A stretch of 64,000 nt of DNA from Sphaerotilus hippei (GTDB lineage Bacteria; Pseudomonadota; Gammaproteobacteria; Burkholderiales; Burkholderiaceae_C), in assembly GCF_003201595.1 (NCBI RefSeq), contig NZ_QJJS01000001.1, positions 186,001 to 250,000 on the forward strand, given 5' to 3'. Below the pieces are notes generated by a model that was given only the letters and a program-made list of their open reading frames with translations, did not search any database and was not told the origin of the DNA. The position numbers and the translations under genes were made by a program. Below, in pieces: positions 1-7,296 of this stretch. Numbering within the stretch: position 1 is the stretch's first letter; each line of letters starts with the position of its first letter.

Positions 1-854
1 AGCACGGTGCAGGCGCAGGTGCCGCACACGCCCTGCTCGCACGAGACCTGCACCTTGATGCCCACGCGCTCCAGCGCGCTGCGCAGCGTCTCGTCGGCCG
101 CGGCGACCACGGTCCTGCCGCTGCGCCGGGCCACGATCTCGACGGGCTGGTCGCCTGCGGCCGGGGTCACGATGGGTGCGCTGAAGTACTCGCGGTGGCG
201 CTGCGCGGCGGGCAGGCCGGCGGCCTCGGCCTCGGCCAGCACCCAGTCCATGAAGCCCGACGGGCCGCAGACGTAGAGGTGGCTGCCCGCCGGTGCGGCG
301 CGCAGCAGGGCCTGGGGGGCCAGGCGGGTGTCGGCGGCCTCGTCGTCGGCATGCACCGTCACGCGGGCCGCCCACGGGGCCTGCACCAGCTCGTCCAGGA
401 AGGCGGCCTGCGCGCGGCTGCGCACGCAGTAGTGCAGCTCGAAGGACGCGCCCGTGGCGTGCAGGCGCGCGGCCATCGCCAGCATCGGCGTGATGCCGAT
501 GCCGCCGCCCGCCAGCACGCTGTGCGGGGCCGACTCGTCGAGCGGGAAGTGGTTGCGTGGCGCGCTGATGGCCAGGCGCGTGCCCTCGCTCAGCAGGTGC
601 TGGTGCACCGCGACCGAGCCGCCGCGCGAGGCCGGGTCCTTGAGCACGCCCAGGCGGTAGTGGTGGGTGTCGGCCGGGTCGCTGCAGAGCGAGTAGGGGC
701 GCACCAGGCCGCCGGGCAGGTGCAGATCCACGTGGGCGCCGGCGCTGAAGGCGGGCAGTGGGCGGCCGCTGGCGTCTTCCAGGTGGAAGATGGCCACGCT
801 CTGGCCTTGCAGGGTGGGCTGGCGCACCACCACGTCGAGGAGTTCTGTGCTCAT
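1..854 (-). CDS. iacF: Rieske oxygenase reductase component, probable IacF (3' end cut by window edge)
   Basis: This is the electron-transfer partner of the Rieske oxygenase encoded upstream; it passes electrons from NAD(P)H through flavin and a 2Fe-2S cluster. The order is that of the VanB/phthalate dioxygenase reductase family: an FMN-binding barrel (residues about 1-100, with RPYSLCSD), a NAD-binding domain (GGGIGITPML near residue 115 and YVCGPSGFM near 205) and a C-terminal plant-type ferredoxin beginning CEQGVCGTC. The gene runs off the left edge inside the ferredoxin domain, so the last cluster cysteine is not visible. The start is the ATG at 854. It lies 30 bp after the SDR gene, in the same direction, as the last visible gene of the iac operon. 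Family call is firm; the IacF name rests on gene order. Confidence 0.85.
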   Translation of the reverse strand, partial: MSTELLDVVVRQPTLQGQSVAIFHLEDASGRPLPAFSAGAHVDLHLPGGLVRPYSLCSDPADTHHYRLGVLKDPASRGGSVAVHQHLLSEGTRLAISAPRNHFPLDESAPHSVLAGGGIGITPMLAMAARLHATGASFELHYCVRSRAQAAFLDELVQAPWAARVTVHADDEAADTRLAPQALLRAAPAGSHLYVCGPSGFMDWVLAEAEAAGLPAAQRHREYFSAPIVTPAAGDQPVEIVARRSGRTVVAAADETLRSALERVGIKVQVSCEQGVCGTCACTV

Positions 855-884
855 GGGGAAAGGTCCGGGTGGGGTGGGCGCGCC

Positions 885-1652
885 TCAGCGCATGAACAGG
901 CCGCCGTTGAGGTCCCAGGCGGCGCCGGTGACCGAGGCGGCGTCGTCGCCGGCCAGCAGCACCACGGTGCGGGCGATGAAGCGGGCGTCGCCCAGGCGCT
1001 GCACCGGGATGGTTTGCACGATCTGAGCCAGCTTGTCGGCCGGCACCATCGCGTGCACCGAAGGCAGGTCCAGCGGACCCGGAGCGACCGCGTTGACGGT
1101 GACCCCCTGGCCGGCGAGCGCGCGGGCGAAGATCTTGGTCAGCGCCAGGATGCCGGCCTTGCTGGCAGCGTAGTGCGCGCCCGAGGCCGTGCCGCCGTTC
1201 TGCCCGGCCAGCGAGGCCACGTTGACGATGCGCCCGAAGCCCGCCGCCGCCATGGCCGCACCGATGACCTGGCAGCCCAGGAAGCAGCCGCGCAGGTTGA
1301 CGTCGGTGACGCGGCTGAACTCCTCGGCGCTGATCTGCATCACCGGCGTGGTCAGCGTCAGCGCGGCGTTGTTGACCAGCACGGCGGGCGTGCCCCAGCC
1401 TGCGGACAAGGCCGCCAGCGCGGCCTCGAAGTCGGCCTTGGCCAGCACGTCGAGCGCGCGGCCGGCGGCGGTGGCGCCGCCGGCGTCCAGCGCATGGGCG
1501 GCGCTGGCGGCGGCGTCGCCGTCACGGTCGGTCAGCAGCACGCGCCAGCCGGCGGCGTGCAGCTCGGTGGCGATCGCCAGGCCCAGGCCGGCGGCGGCGC
1601 CGGTGACCAGGGCCACGGGTTTGGCCGATGCAGTGGAGGCAGCAGTCGTCAT
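885..1652 (-). CDS. iacE: Short-chain dehydrogenase/reductase, probable IacE
   Basis: A 255-residue classical SDR. The NAD(P)-binding motif TGAAAGLGLA is at residues 18-27, NNAA near residue 93, the catalytic serine in NVASLAGQ and the Tyr-Lys pair in YAASK near residue 155. In characterised iac pathways IacE works directly after the monooxygenase IacA on the oxidised indole-acetate intermediate. It sits 13 bp downstream of the Rieske beta subunit gene and 30 bp upstream of the reductase gene, which is exactly the iacD-iacE-iacF order. Sequence alone would only say SDR; the specific role comes from context. Confidence 0.85.
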   Translation of the reverse strand: MTTAASTASAKPVALVTGAAAGLGLAIATELHAAGWRVLLTDRDGDAAASAAHALDAGGATAAGRALDVLAKADFEAALAALSAGWGTPAVLVNNAALTLTTPVMQISAEEFSRVTDVNLRGCFLGCQVIGAAMAAAGFGRIVNVASLAGQNGGTASGAHYAASKAGILALTKIFARALAGQGVTVNAVAPGPLDLPSVHAMVPADKLAQIVQTIPVQRLGDARFIARTVVLLAGDDAASVTGAAWDLNGGLFMR

Positions 1653-1665
1653 CGCCGGGTTCCGA

Positions 1666-2151
1666 TCAGAGGATGAAGCCGATGCCCAGCAGGGTGTCGG
1701 TGGAGTTGATCAGGCGCAGCACCTTGCGCTGGATGCGCCAGGCACCGTCGCCGGGGCCGTTCTTCACCAGCGTCCAGGTGACGTCGGCGGTGTACTGGTG
1801 CAGGTTCTCCTTGCGGAACTCGCGCAGGTCCTGCGCGCCGCGCAGCGTCACGGTGTCACCGTCCTCGGCGATGACACGCAGCCGCGAGACGCTGCGCACC
1901 GTGCGCGCCATCGGCTGGGTCGAGACCGATTCGCCGCTGGTCAGGCGCGCGACGCGGGCCGAGCGCATGCCGGCGTTGTCGTGGGCGTAGTTCAGGGTGT
2001 TGTCGAAGTCGGTGGTGTCCGGGTCGATCGGCACGATGTAGTGGCCGGTGGGCGACCACAGGTCCAGCCAGGCGGCGTATTCGCCGTGGTCGAGCATGTC
2101 GGCCTCGGCCCAGACGAAGGCCGTGACGCTGTTGAGCAGTGGGAGGTTCAT
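1666..2151 (-). CDS. iacD: Aromatic-ring-hydroxylating dioxygenase beta subunit, probable IacD
   Basis: A 161-residue protein of the small-subunit family of Rieske non-haem iron oxygenases, with the SnoaL/NTF2-like fold. It has no metal centre and stabilises the alpha subunit. Family features include the early EADMLDHGEYAAWLDLW segment and a C-terminal strand with WRIQRKVLRLIN. The start ATG at 2151 follows the alpha-subunit gene by 34 bp. In the iac pathway the IacC-IacD oxygenase, with reductase IacF, carries out the late ring attack that leads to catechol. Length and position fit IacD. Confidence 0.88.
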   Translation of the reverse strand: MNLPLLNSVTAFVWAEADMLDHGEYAAWLDLWSPTGHYIVPIDPDTTDFDNTLNYAHDNAGMRSARVARLTSGESVSTQPMARTVRSVSRLRVIAEDGDTVTLRGAQDLREFRKENLHQYTADVTWTLVKNGPGDGAWRIQRKVLRLINSTDTLLGIGFIL

Positions 2152-2185
2152 GGCAGCAGGTGTTGAGTGAGTTGGATGGCGGCGC

Positions 2186-3460
2186 TCAGGCGGTCATCAA
2201 TTTTTTCCACTGGCGGTAGGCGGCGCGCATGCCGGTCTCGGCGCTGACGTCGCTCGCCTTGCCGTCTTCGGTGATGCGCTCGCCGGGCAGGCCGCGGTTG
2301 ACCATGACCCACAGATCCTTGCCGGCGCTGGCGCCCTTCTGCACGCGCTCCCAGGCTTCCGAGTCGTCCGGCGTGCCGAAGCCCATCGGGCCCTGGAAGT
2401 GCTCGTGCAGGCGCAGCCGGGCCTGGTTGGCCACGGCCGGGCCGCCGTCCATCACGATCGCGGCGTGGTGGATCTCGGTCTCGTTGACCGACACCGGCTG
2501 CAGCACGCGGAAGAAGGCCATCGAGCAGGCGATGTTGGGGAACAGGTTCAGGTTGAAGCCGGTGCCGCCCACGGCGCGCACCAGGCGGCGCACGGTGGTG
2601 TCGTCATGGCCTTCGTCGCGCAGCGCCTGGGCCAGCTCGGCGAAGCGCTCGGGGATGGGCGCGTCGAGGTTGGCCTCCAGGTCGACCAGCGACGGGATCA
2701 TCACCATCACGCTGTGGCCGTTGCCCAGATCTTCCACGTAGCCCGGGCCCTTGACGAAGTCGAAGACCTGCTTGGTCTCTTCGTCGATCGAGCTCAGGAA
2801 GCTCTTGTGCACCAGGGGGAAGTGGTAGGCGTCGGTGGTGTTCTCGAGCTGGATCTTCCAGTTGCCGGGGAAACGAAAGCGGTGTTCGCCCGCCACCTTG
2901 ACCGGGTAGCCGCCGGCCTGCTTCATGAACAGGTCGATCCACTTCCTGGCCGGGCCGAGCCAGTCGACCAGCGGCTCCAGGTCGTCGCGGAAGGTGGCGA
3001 AGACCATGCCGTTGTAGGTCTCCACGCGCAGGCTCACCAGCGGGAACTCGCCCTTGTCCAGGCAGTCGCCGTAGCTCTCGGGGTGGGGCACGCCGCGCAG
3101 CTGGCCGTCCAGCGCATAGGCCCAGCCGTGATAGGGGCAGACGAAGCTGGCCGTCTTGCCCTTCTTGTGCTCGCAGACGGTGGCGGCGCGGTGGCGGCAG
3201 CGGTTGAGCAGCACGTGGATCTGGTTCTTCCGGTCGCGGCTGACGATGACCGGCTCCATACCCACCCAGTGTGTCTTGAAGCTGCCGGCCTCGGGCAGTT
3301 CGCTTTCGTGCGCCACCCAGACCCAGCAGTTGCGGAAGATCCTGTCCATCTCCTGGTCGAAGAGGGCCGGGTCGGTGTAGAGCGAGGTGTGCACACGGTC
3401 GTCGCGGACCAGGTCGCCCACCGGGCGCTGGAAGGTGATGGGGGAGACGGGGGCGTTCAT
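2186..3460 (-). CDS. iacC: Rieske oxygenase alpha subunit, probable IacC
   Basis: The catalytic subunit of a ring-hydroxylating oxygenase, 424 residues from the chosen start. The Rieske 2Fe-2S site is complete (NRCRHRAA then CPYHGW, a CxH...CxxH pattern near residues 83-105). The mononuclear iron site is visible as DAYHFPLVH near residue 210. I chose the ATG at 3460 because the family begins close to this point; the reading frame is open to 3514, giving 18 extra proline-rich residues. The gene lies between the SnoaL-like gene and the beta subunit, the IacI-IacC-IacD order. The substrate is inferred from context to be an oxidised derivative of indole-3-acetate, giving catechol. Confidence 0.9.
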   Translation of the reverse strand: MNAPVSPITFQRPVGDLVRDDRVHTSLYTDPALFDQEMDRIFRNCWVWVAHESELPEAGSFKTHWVGMEPVIVSRDRKNQIHVLLNRCRHRAATVCEHKKGKTASFVCPYHGWAYALDGQLRGVPHPESYGDCLDKGEFPLVSLRVETYNGMVFATFRDDLEPLVDWLGPARKWIDLFMKQAGGYPVKVAGEHRFRFPGNWKIQLENTTDAYHFPLVHKSFLSSIDEETKQVFDFVKGPGYVEDLGNGHSVMVMIPSLVDLEANLDAPIPERFAELAQALRDEGHDDTTVRRLVRAVGGTGFNLNLFPNIACSMAFFRVLQPVSVNETEIHHAAIVMDGGPAVANQARLRLHEHFQGPMGFGTPDDSEAWERVQKGASAGKDLWVMVNRGLPGERITEDGKASDVSAETGMRAAYRQWKKLMTA

Positions 3461-3515
3461 GGCGGAGGAGGTTCCTGGGCAGAAGGGTGGAGGCAAGAGG
3501 CGGCGGTCGGGCACG

Positions 3516-4091
3516 TCAGCCGTGCGGCGCGGCCTGCGGCGGGATCGCGGTGGCCGCGGGCACCGGCAGGGCGGTGTCGCTCTGCCAGTGGTCGACCGGG
3601 CGGCTGAAGAGGTTCTCGGTCTCGAAGCGGGCGATGCGCCACTGGCCGTCCAGGTCGTGCACCATGCGCAGCCGCAGCTGGGCGGCGTTGAGGTGCGAGC
3701 GGCCGTCGGCGAAGGTGGAGGTCTGCAGCATCACCCAGTGCGCATCGGCGCTGTAGGGGCTGTCCACGTGGATGAGTTCCGAGCAGAGGAAATGCACGTT
3801 CAGCGCAAAATGCGCCGGCGTGCCCATGTAGCGCGCCAGCATCGTGCCGATGGCGGCACGCCCCTCGTGGCGCCCGAAGCTGCTGCCGTAGCGGCTGCCC
3901 CGGCCGCTCCAGACCGCGTCCTCGGTGAACAGCGACAGCAGTTCATCCAGCGGGGTGCGGGCATCCAGCCGGTCGCACAGCGCCATGTAGCGGTTCACGC
4001 AGGCGCGGATGGCCTGTTCGGCCTCCAGCGTCTGCAGGCGCGCCTCGAGCTGCTGCAGCCGGGTCTCGGCATCCGTCGTGGGGTGGGCCAT
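3516..4091 (-). CDS. iacI: SnoaL/NTF2-like protein, probable IacI
   Basis: A 191-residue protein with a SnoaL-like (NTF2 fold) domain. An N-terminal helical segment with a coiled-coil look (ETRLQQLEARLQTLEAEQ, residues 10-27) leads into AIRACVNRYMALCDRLD, typical of SnoaL_4 proteins. The later strands (FALNVHFLC, AHWVMLQTSTF, WRIARFETENLF) complete the cone-shaped fold. Such proteins often act as isomerases or cyclases or are oxygenase-beta-like. Its place between the IacB-like and Rieske alpha genes (10 bp from one, 55 bp from the other) is that of iacI in known loci. The exact reaction is not shown by the sequence. Confidence 0.78.
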   Translation of the reverse strand: MAHPTTDAETRLQQLEARLQTLEAEQAIRACVNRYMALCDRLDARTPLDELLSLFTEDAVWSGRGSRYGSSFGRHEGRAAIGTMLARYMGTPAHFALNVHFLCSELIHVDSPYSADAHWVMLQTSTFADGRSHLNAAQLRLRMVHDLDGQWRIARFETENLFSRPVDHWQSDTALPVPAATAIPPQAAPHG

Positions 4092-4101
4092 GGTGCCGGC
4101 C

Positions 4102-4482
4102 TCAGGCGGTGGCGGCCGCGCTCGGGGGCACCACCAGCGCCCGGCCGACCCGGGCCTCGACCTTGGCGTATTTCCAGAGCTTGTGCGCCCCGTCGCCGAC
4201 CGGCAGCGTGCGGAACAGGTTGCAGGCCGCGTGCACCGTGGCCAGGTCCGGCACGTCGGCCAGCACGTAGCAGGTCCAGGGCCACTGGGTGGACGGGCCG
4301 ACCATGGACTGGTCGTCGTCCATGTTGCCCAGCACCGTCACGCCCGGCAGCTCCGCGATGCCGTTCATCATGCGGCCGAAGGCCTGCCAGACGGCCTTGG
4401 CCTCGTCGGCCGTGGCATCGAAGAAGTTCTGGTTGATGCCGATGCAGAACAGCGTGCGCAGGGCAGGGGTCGGAGAGCTCAT
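4102..4482 (-). CDS. iacB: Small conserved protein, probable IacB
   Basis: A 126-residue protein without an obvious catalytic motif. The alternation of strands and helices (RTLFCIGINQNFF at the start, then WPWTCYVLADV and LWKYAKVEARVGRALVV) suggests a ferredoxin-like alpha/beta dimer fold, but that is a guess from pattern. It lies between the monooxygenase gene (iacA-like) and the SnoaL-like gene (iacI-like), which is the position of iacB in characterised indole-acetate loci. A plausible Shine-Dalgarno (AAAGGAC) precedes the ATG at 4482. The name rests mainly on gene order. Confidence 0.7.
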   Translation of the reverse strand: MSSPTPALRTLFCIGINQNFFDATADEAKAVWQAFGRMMNGIAELPGVTVLGNMDDDQSMVGPSTQWPWTCYVLADVPDLATVHAACNLFRTLPVGDGAHKLWKYAKVEARVGRALVVPPSAAATA

Positions 4483-4509
4483 GGCGGATGTCCTTTCAGG
4501 GATGGGGAT

Positions 4510-5688
4510 TCACAGATAACCCGGCAGCGCGGGCTGGCCGAACAGCATCGCGCCGGCGTTCTGGTAGGTGATGTCGCCGAGGAAGGCGTGCTGCGTCAGC
4601 ACCAGGCTGTCGCGCACCTGGCGGGCGATCGGGCTGCGGTCGTAGACGCCGGTCATGCCGGTCTGCATCTGTACCGCGCGGGTCACCTCGGCGCCGACGC
4701 GGGCCGCGTGCGTGGCCGACAGGCGCAGCGTGCTGGTCTGCTCGGGGCTGACGTCGTCGCCACGCAGCAGGCTGTCCCAGGCGTCGTCGATGGCCTCGTA
4801 GAAGAAGGCGCGGGCCGCGCGCAGCTGGGCTTCGGCACGGGCCAGCTCGATCTGCACCTGCGGCCGGTCGGCCAAGCGGGGCGCGCCGGTGACGGAGATG
4901 CGGCCACTGGCCAGGCCGCGCAGCTCCTCGATCGCGCCGCGGGCGATGCCCAGGCCCACGACGGCCAGCACCTGCGCGGCGAAGGACAGCGTCGGGTAGC
5001 GGAACATCGGCTCGTCGAGCAGCGAGCGGCTGCCGCGCACGAAGGTCCAGTCCTCCGGCACGACCACTCGGTCGACCACCAGGTCGTGGCTGCCGGTGCC
5101 GGTCAGCCCCATGACTTCCCAGGTCGGCTCGATCGTCACCTGCGCACGCGGCATCACCGCCATGCGCGGCAGTCCGCTGTGTTCGCCGTCGGTCGGGCTG
5201 ATGCCCACGCCGATCAGGTTCGCGCCCATGCAGCCGCTGGCGAAGGCCCAGCGGCCGCTGACCTCGAAGCCGCCCGCCACCCGCGGGGCCCGCTGCGGCG
5301 GGAAGATGCCGCCGGCGAACACCACGTCGGGCGAGTCGGCGTAGATCTGTCGCAGCGTGGCCGGCGGCAGCGCGGCCAGGTAGGTCACGGCCATGCCGAA
5401 GCTGGCGACCCAGCCGGTCGAGCCATCGGCCTGCGCGATGGTCTCCACCAGCTCGCAGAACTCGCGCGCGCTGCGCTGCTCGCCACCCAGGCGGCGCGGC
5501 ACCAGGGCGCGGTAGACGCCCAGCTGCTTGAGCCGCTCGATGATGTCCGGCGAGATGAAGCGCTGGCGCTCGAACTCGGCGCTGCGGCGTCGCACGTCGG
5601 CGAGCAGCGACTCCAGGGCGGACGCCGCGGGAGCAGCGCTGGAAACGGCGGGGGCGGGATCAGCGCGCGTGGGGCTGAGTGTCGGCAT
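4510..5688 (-). CDS. iacA: Flavin-dependent monooxygenase of acyl-CoA dehydrogenase fold, probable IacA
   Basis: The first enzyme proposed for indole-3-acetate breakdown: a flavin-dependent oxygenase that hydroxylates the indole ring and needs a separate flavin reductase (IacG in known loci, which would lie beyond the left window edge). The 392-residue protein has the acyl-CoA dehydrogenase/HpaH-like plan: an N-terminal helical domain (ISPDIIERLKQLGVYRALVP), a middle beta domain (VSGRWAFASGC near residue 155) and a C-terminal helical bundle with RQVRDSLVLTQHAFLGD. I chose the ATG at 5688, which has GGAG six bases upstream, over the longer TTG start at 5718. It overlaps the end of the amidase gene by 29 bp, which implies translational coupling. 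Confidence 0.85.
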   Translation of the reverse strand: MPTLSPTRADPAPAVSSAAPAASALESLLADVRRRSAEFERQRFISPDIIERLKQLGVYRALVPRRLGGEQRSAREFCELVETIAQADGSTGWVASFGMAVTYLAALPPATLRQIYADSPDVVFAGGIFPPQRAPRVAGGFEVSGRWAFASGCMGANLIGVGISPTDGEHSGLPRMAVMPRAQVTIEPTWEVMGLTGTGSHDLVVDRVVVPEDWTFVRGSRSLLDEPMFRYPTLSFAAQVLAVVGLGIARGAIEELRGLASGRISVTGAPRLADRPQVQIELARAEAQLRAARAFFYEAIDDAWDSLLRGDDVSPEQTSTLRLSATHAARVGAEVTRAVQMQTGMTGVYDRSPIARQVRDSLVLTQHAFLGDITYQNAGAMLFGQPALPGYL

Positions 5689-6823
5689 GCGAGGCTCCGG
5701 TGACGGCAGTGAGTTCAAGTTGGTGGCTCAGAAGCTGAGCCACGGCGCAGAGGTATTCATCGGCGCCCCGTCGCGCGACCAGCTGCAGGCCGACGGGCAG
5801 GCCGTCGGCCGTGTTCAGCGGCAGGCTGATGGCGGGGTGGCCCGACAGGTTGAAGGGCCGCACCAGCGCGGTCATGCCGACCGCGGCGGCGGTGTCGGCG
5901 GCATCGGCCAGCCGCGGCGCGGGTTCGGACAGCGTGGGCAGGGCCAGCACGTCGCAGTGCGCCAGCGCCTGGTCGACCTCGGCGGCGAAGCGTCGGCGCA
6001 CATGCTCGGCGGCAGCCAGCTCGGTGGCGTCAGTGTGGCGGGCCCGCTGCAGCCGGGCGGCCACGTCCGCGCCGACCCGGCCGGTGTCGAGCAGCGCGCC
6101 GCAGGCGGCCCAGGTCTCGGCGTTGATGACCGACAGGCCGGCCTGGTAGGCGGCCTGGAAACCCTTGAGCGACACGGCCTGCAGCGTGTGGCCGCTGCGC
6201 TGCAGCAGGTCGTCGACCGCCTGCTGCGCGGCGGCCCCCGCCAGGCCGCGTGGCACGCCCAGGCGCAGCGGCCCGTCCAGCGCCGGCAGCGGGCCGAAAT
6301 CGGGAGTGATGGCCTGCATGGCCTGGATCAGCCAGGCCATGTCCGTGGCCAGCGGGCCCACGCAGTCCAGCGTGGAGCGTGCGGGCAGCACCCCGTCGCG
6401 GCTGACCCGGCCGAAGCTGGGCTTGAGGCCGAAGATGCCGCAGCAGGCCGCCGGCACGCGCACCGAGCCGCCGGTGTCGGTGCCCAGCGCGACCGGCACC
6501 AGGCCGGCGGCCACCGCGGCGGCCGAGCCGCTCGACGAGCCACCGGGCACGCGGTCCGGCCAGGCCGGATTGAGCGGCGTGCCGCAGCCGTGGTTGATGC
6601 CGGTCGTGCCGAAGGCCAGCTCGTGCAGCACGGTCTTGCCGGTGATGCGCCAGCCGGCGTCCAGCAGGCGCTGCACCACCTCGGCATGCCGTGCTTCGGG
6701 GGCCGCATCCTGCAGCGCCAGGCTGCCGGCCCGGGTGGGGGTGCCCGCGATGGCGATGGTGTCCTTGACCATCACCTCGGGGCCGGCCGACCCGAGGGAC
6801 AGCGGCAAGACGACTGGATTCAT
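5660..6823 (-). CDS. iacH: Amidase-signature hydrolase, probable IacH
   Basis: A 387-residue amidase-signature enzyme. The Ser-cisSer-Lys triad can be placed at the lysine of VKDTIAI (about residue 19), the serine of GGSSSGSAAA (about 95) and the nucleophile in GTDTGGSVR (about 119), so the protein appears catalytically competent. The frame is open to 7012, but the ATG at 6823 gives the normal family N-terminus. It is the first gene of the operon, as iacH is in the P. putida order. Its role in indole-acetate breakdown is not settled by the sequence; opening or hydrolysis of an amide intermediate, or of auxin-amino-acid conjugates, are both reasonable. Confidence 0.85.
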   Translation of the reverse strand: MNPVVLPLSLGSAGPEVMVKDTIAIAGTPTRAGSLALQDAAPEARHAEVVQRLLDAGWRITGKTVLHELAFGTTGINHGCGTPLNPAWPDRVPGGSSSGSAAAVAAGLVPVALGTDTGGSVRVPAACCGIFGLKPSFGRVSRDGVLPARSTLDCVGPLATDMAWLIQAMQAITPDFGPLPALDGPLRLGVPRGLAGAAAQQAVDDLLQRSGHTLQAVSLKGFQAAYQAGLSVINAETWAACGALLDTGRVGADVAARLQRARHTDATELAAAEHVRRRFAAEVDQALAHCDVLALPTLSEPAPRLADAADTAAAVGMTALVRPFNLSGHPAISLPLNTADGLPVGLQLVARRGADEYLCAVAQLLSHQLELTAVTGASHADTQPHAR

Positions 6824-7296
6824 GGGGTGGACCGAACGGTGTTGAGGTGGCGCAAAGGTAGGATTTATTACGTGAAAAGTCAAATAAAAACTCGACCTTT
6901 GAGCCTGAGCAAAACCGGTGCGGAAAATCCGTGTTCGCGCCTGCTGCTGGGGCGTTGCGCCCTGAATTGGTGGATCGTCCATCAAGGTCATGGACCTGAT
7001 ATCACCTTGCAATCAAAGGCAATGAACGAACCGGTGTGATGTCGTGCGAGGGCGGTCGCTGGACGCTGATCCGTGAATGCACAACGGCTCGTCACGCTGA
7101 TGCGTGGGATGCCTGCGCAGGCAACTGCTTGAAATGTCCCGCAATGAAAAGATGGAATTTGGCATGGAATCTGCTGATCTGCATCAACACGTCGACGCCG
7201 GTCTTCGATCACCGCAGGCGTCGCGGTCCGTTGCGGATGAACCTCGCCCGCCTTCTTTTCCACCTCAGGTGCCATGTGCGCCCAGGAGCTCCCGAC
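6824..7296. promoter_or_regulatory. Divergent control region between the iac operon and the ABC importer
   Basis: A 473-bp gap with no convincing gene. It is clearly more A/T-rich near 6861-6900 than its surroundings. It must contain the promoters of both the minus-strand iac operon and the plus-strand importer. Two overlapping inverted repeats lie near the middle: AGGTC-ATG-GACCT at 6985-6997 and CAAGGT...ACCTTG at 6983-7009. A perfect 12-bp palindrome, GCCTGCGCAGGC, is at 7111-7122. The first pair has the size and symmetry of a MarR-family operator, and a MarR gene lies at the end of the importer operon. The operator assignment is inference. Confidence 0.5.
6855..6883 (-). promoter_or_regulatory. 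Candidate sigma-70 promoter of the iac operon
   Basis: Read on the minus strand there is TTGACT at 6883-6878 (five of six to the -35 consensus), a 17-base spacer and TACCTT at 6860-6855 as a weak -10. Transcription would begin about 25 bases before the iacH ATG at 6823. The -10 is poor, which would suit a promoter that depends on an activator or is tightly controlled. This is pattern matching only. Confidence 0.4.

Noticed and set aside
195-1676. Long plus-strand open frame opposite the SDR and oxygenase genes (and many similar ones, such as 4009-5703, 9424-11406, 22168-23304 and 28768-31266)
   Set aside because: They are rich in Arg, Ala, Gly, His and Gln with no domain signature, and each lies opposite a gene with clear motifs. 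High GC content makes such open antisense frames common.
1-6823. iad-type auxin locus (the type lacking iacA)
   Set aside because: An IacA-like flavin monooxygenase and IacB/IacI-like genes are present in the iac order, so the iac type fits better even though the importer resembles iad loci.
7036-7296. N-terminal extension of the ABC binding protein
   Set aside because: The 87 extra codons lack family similarity and precede an internal signal peptide that has its own ribosome site and ATG at 7297.
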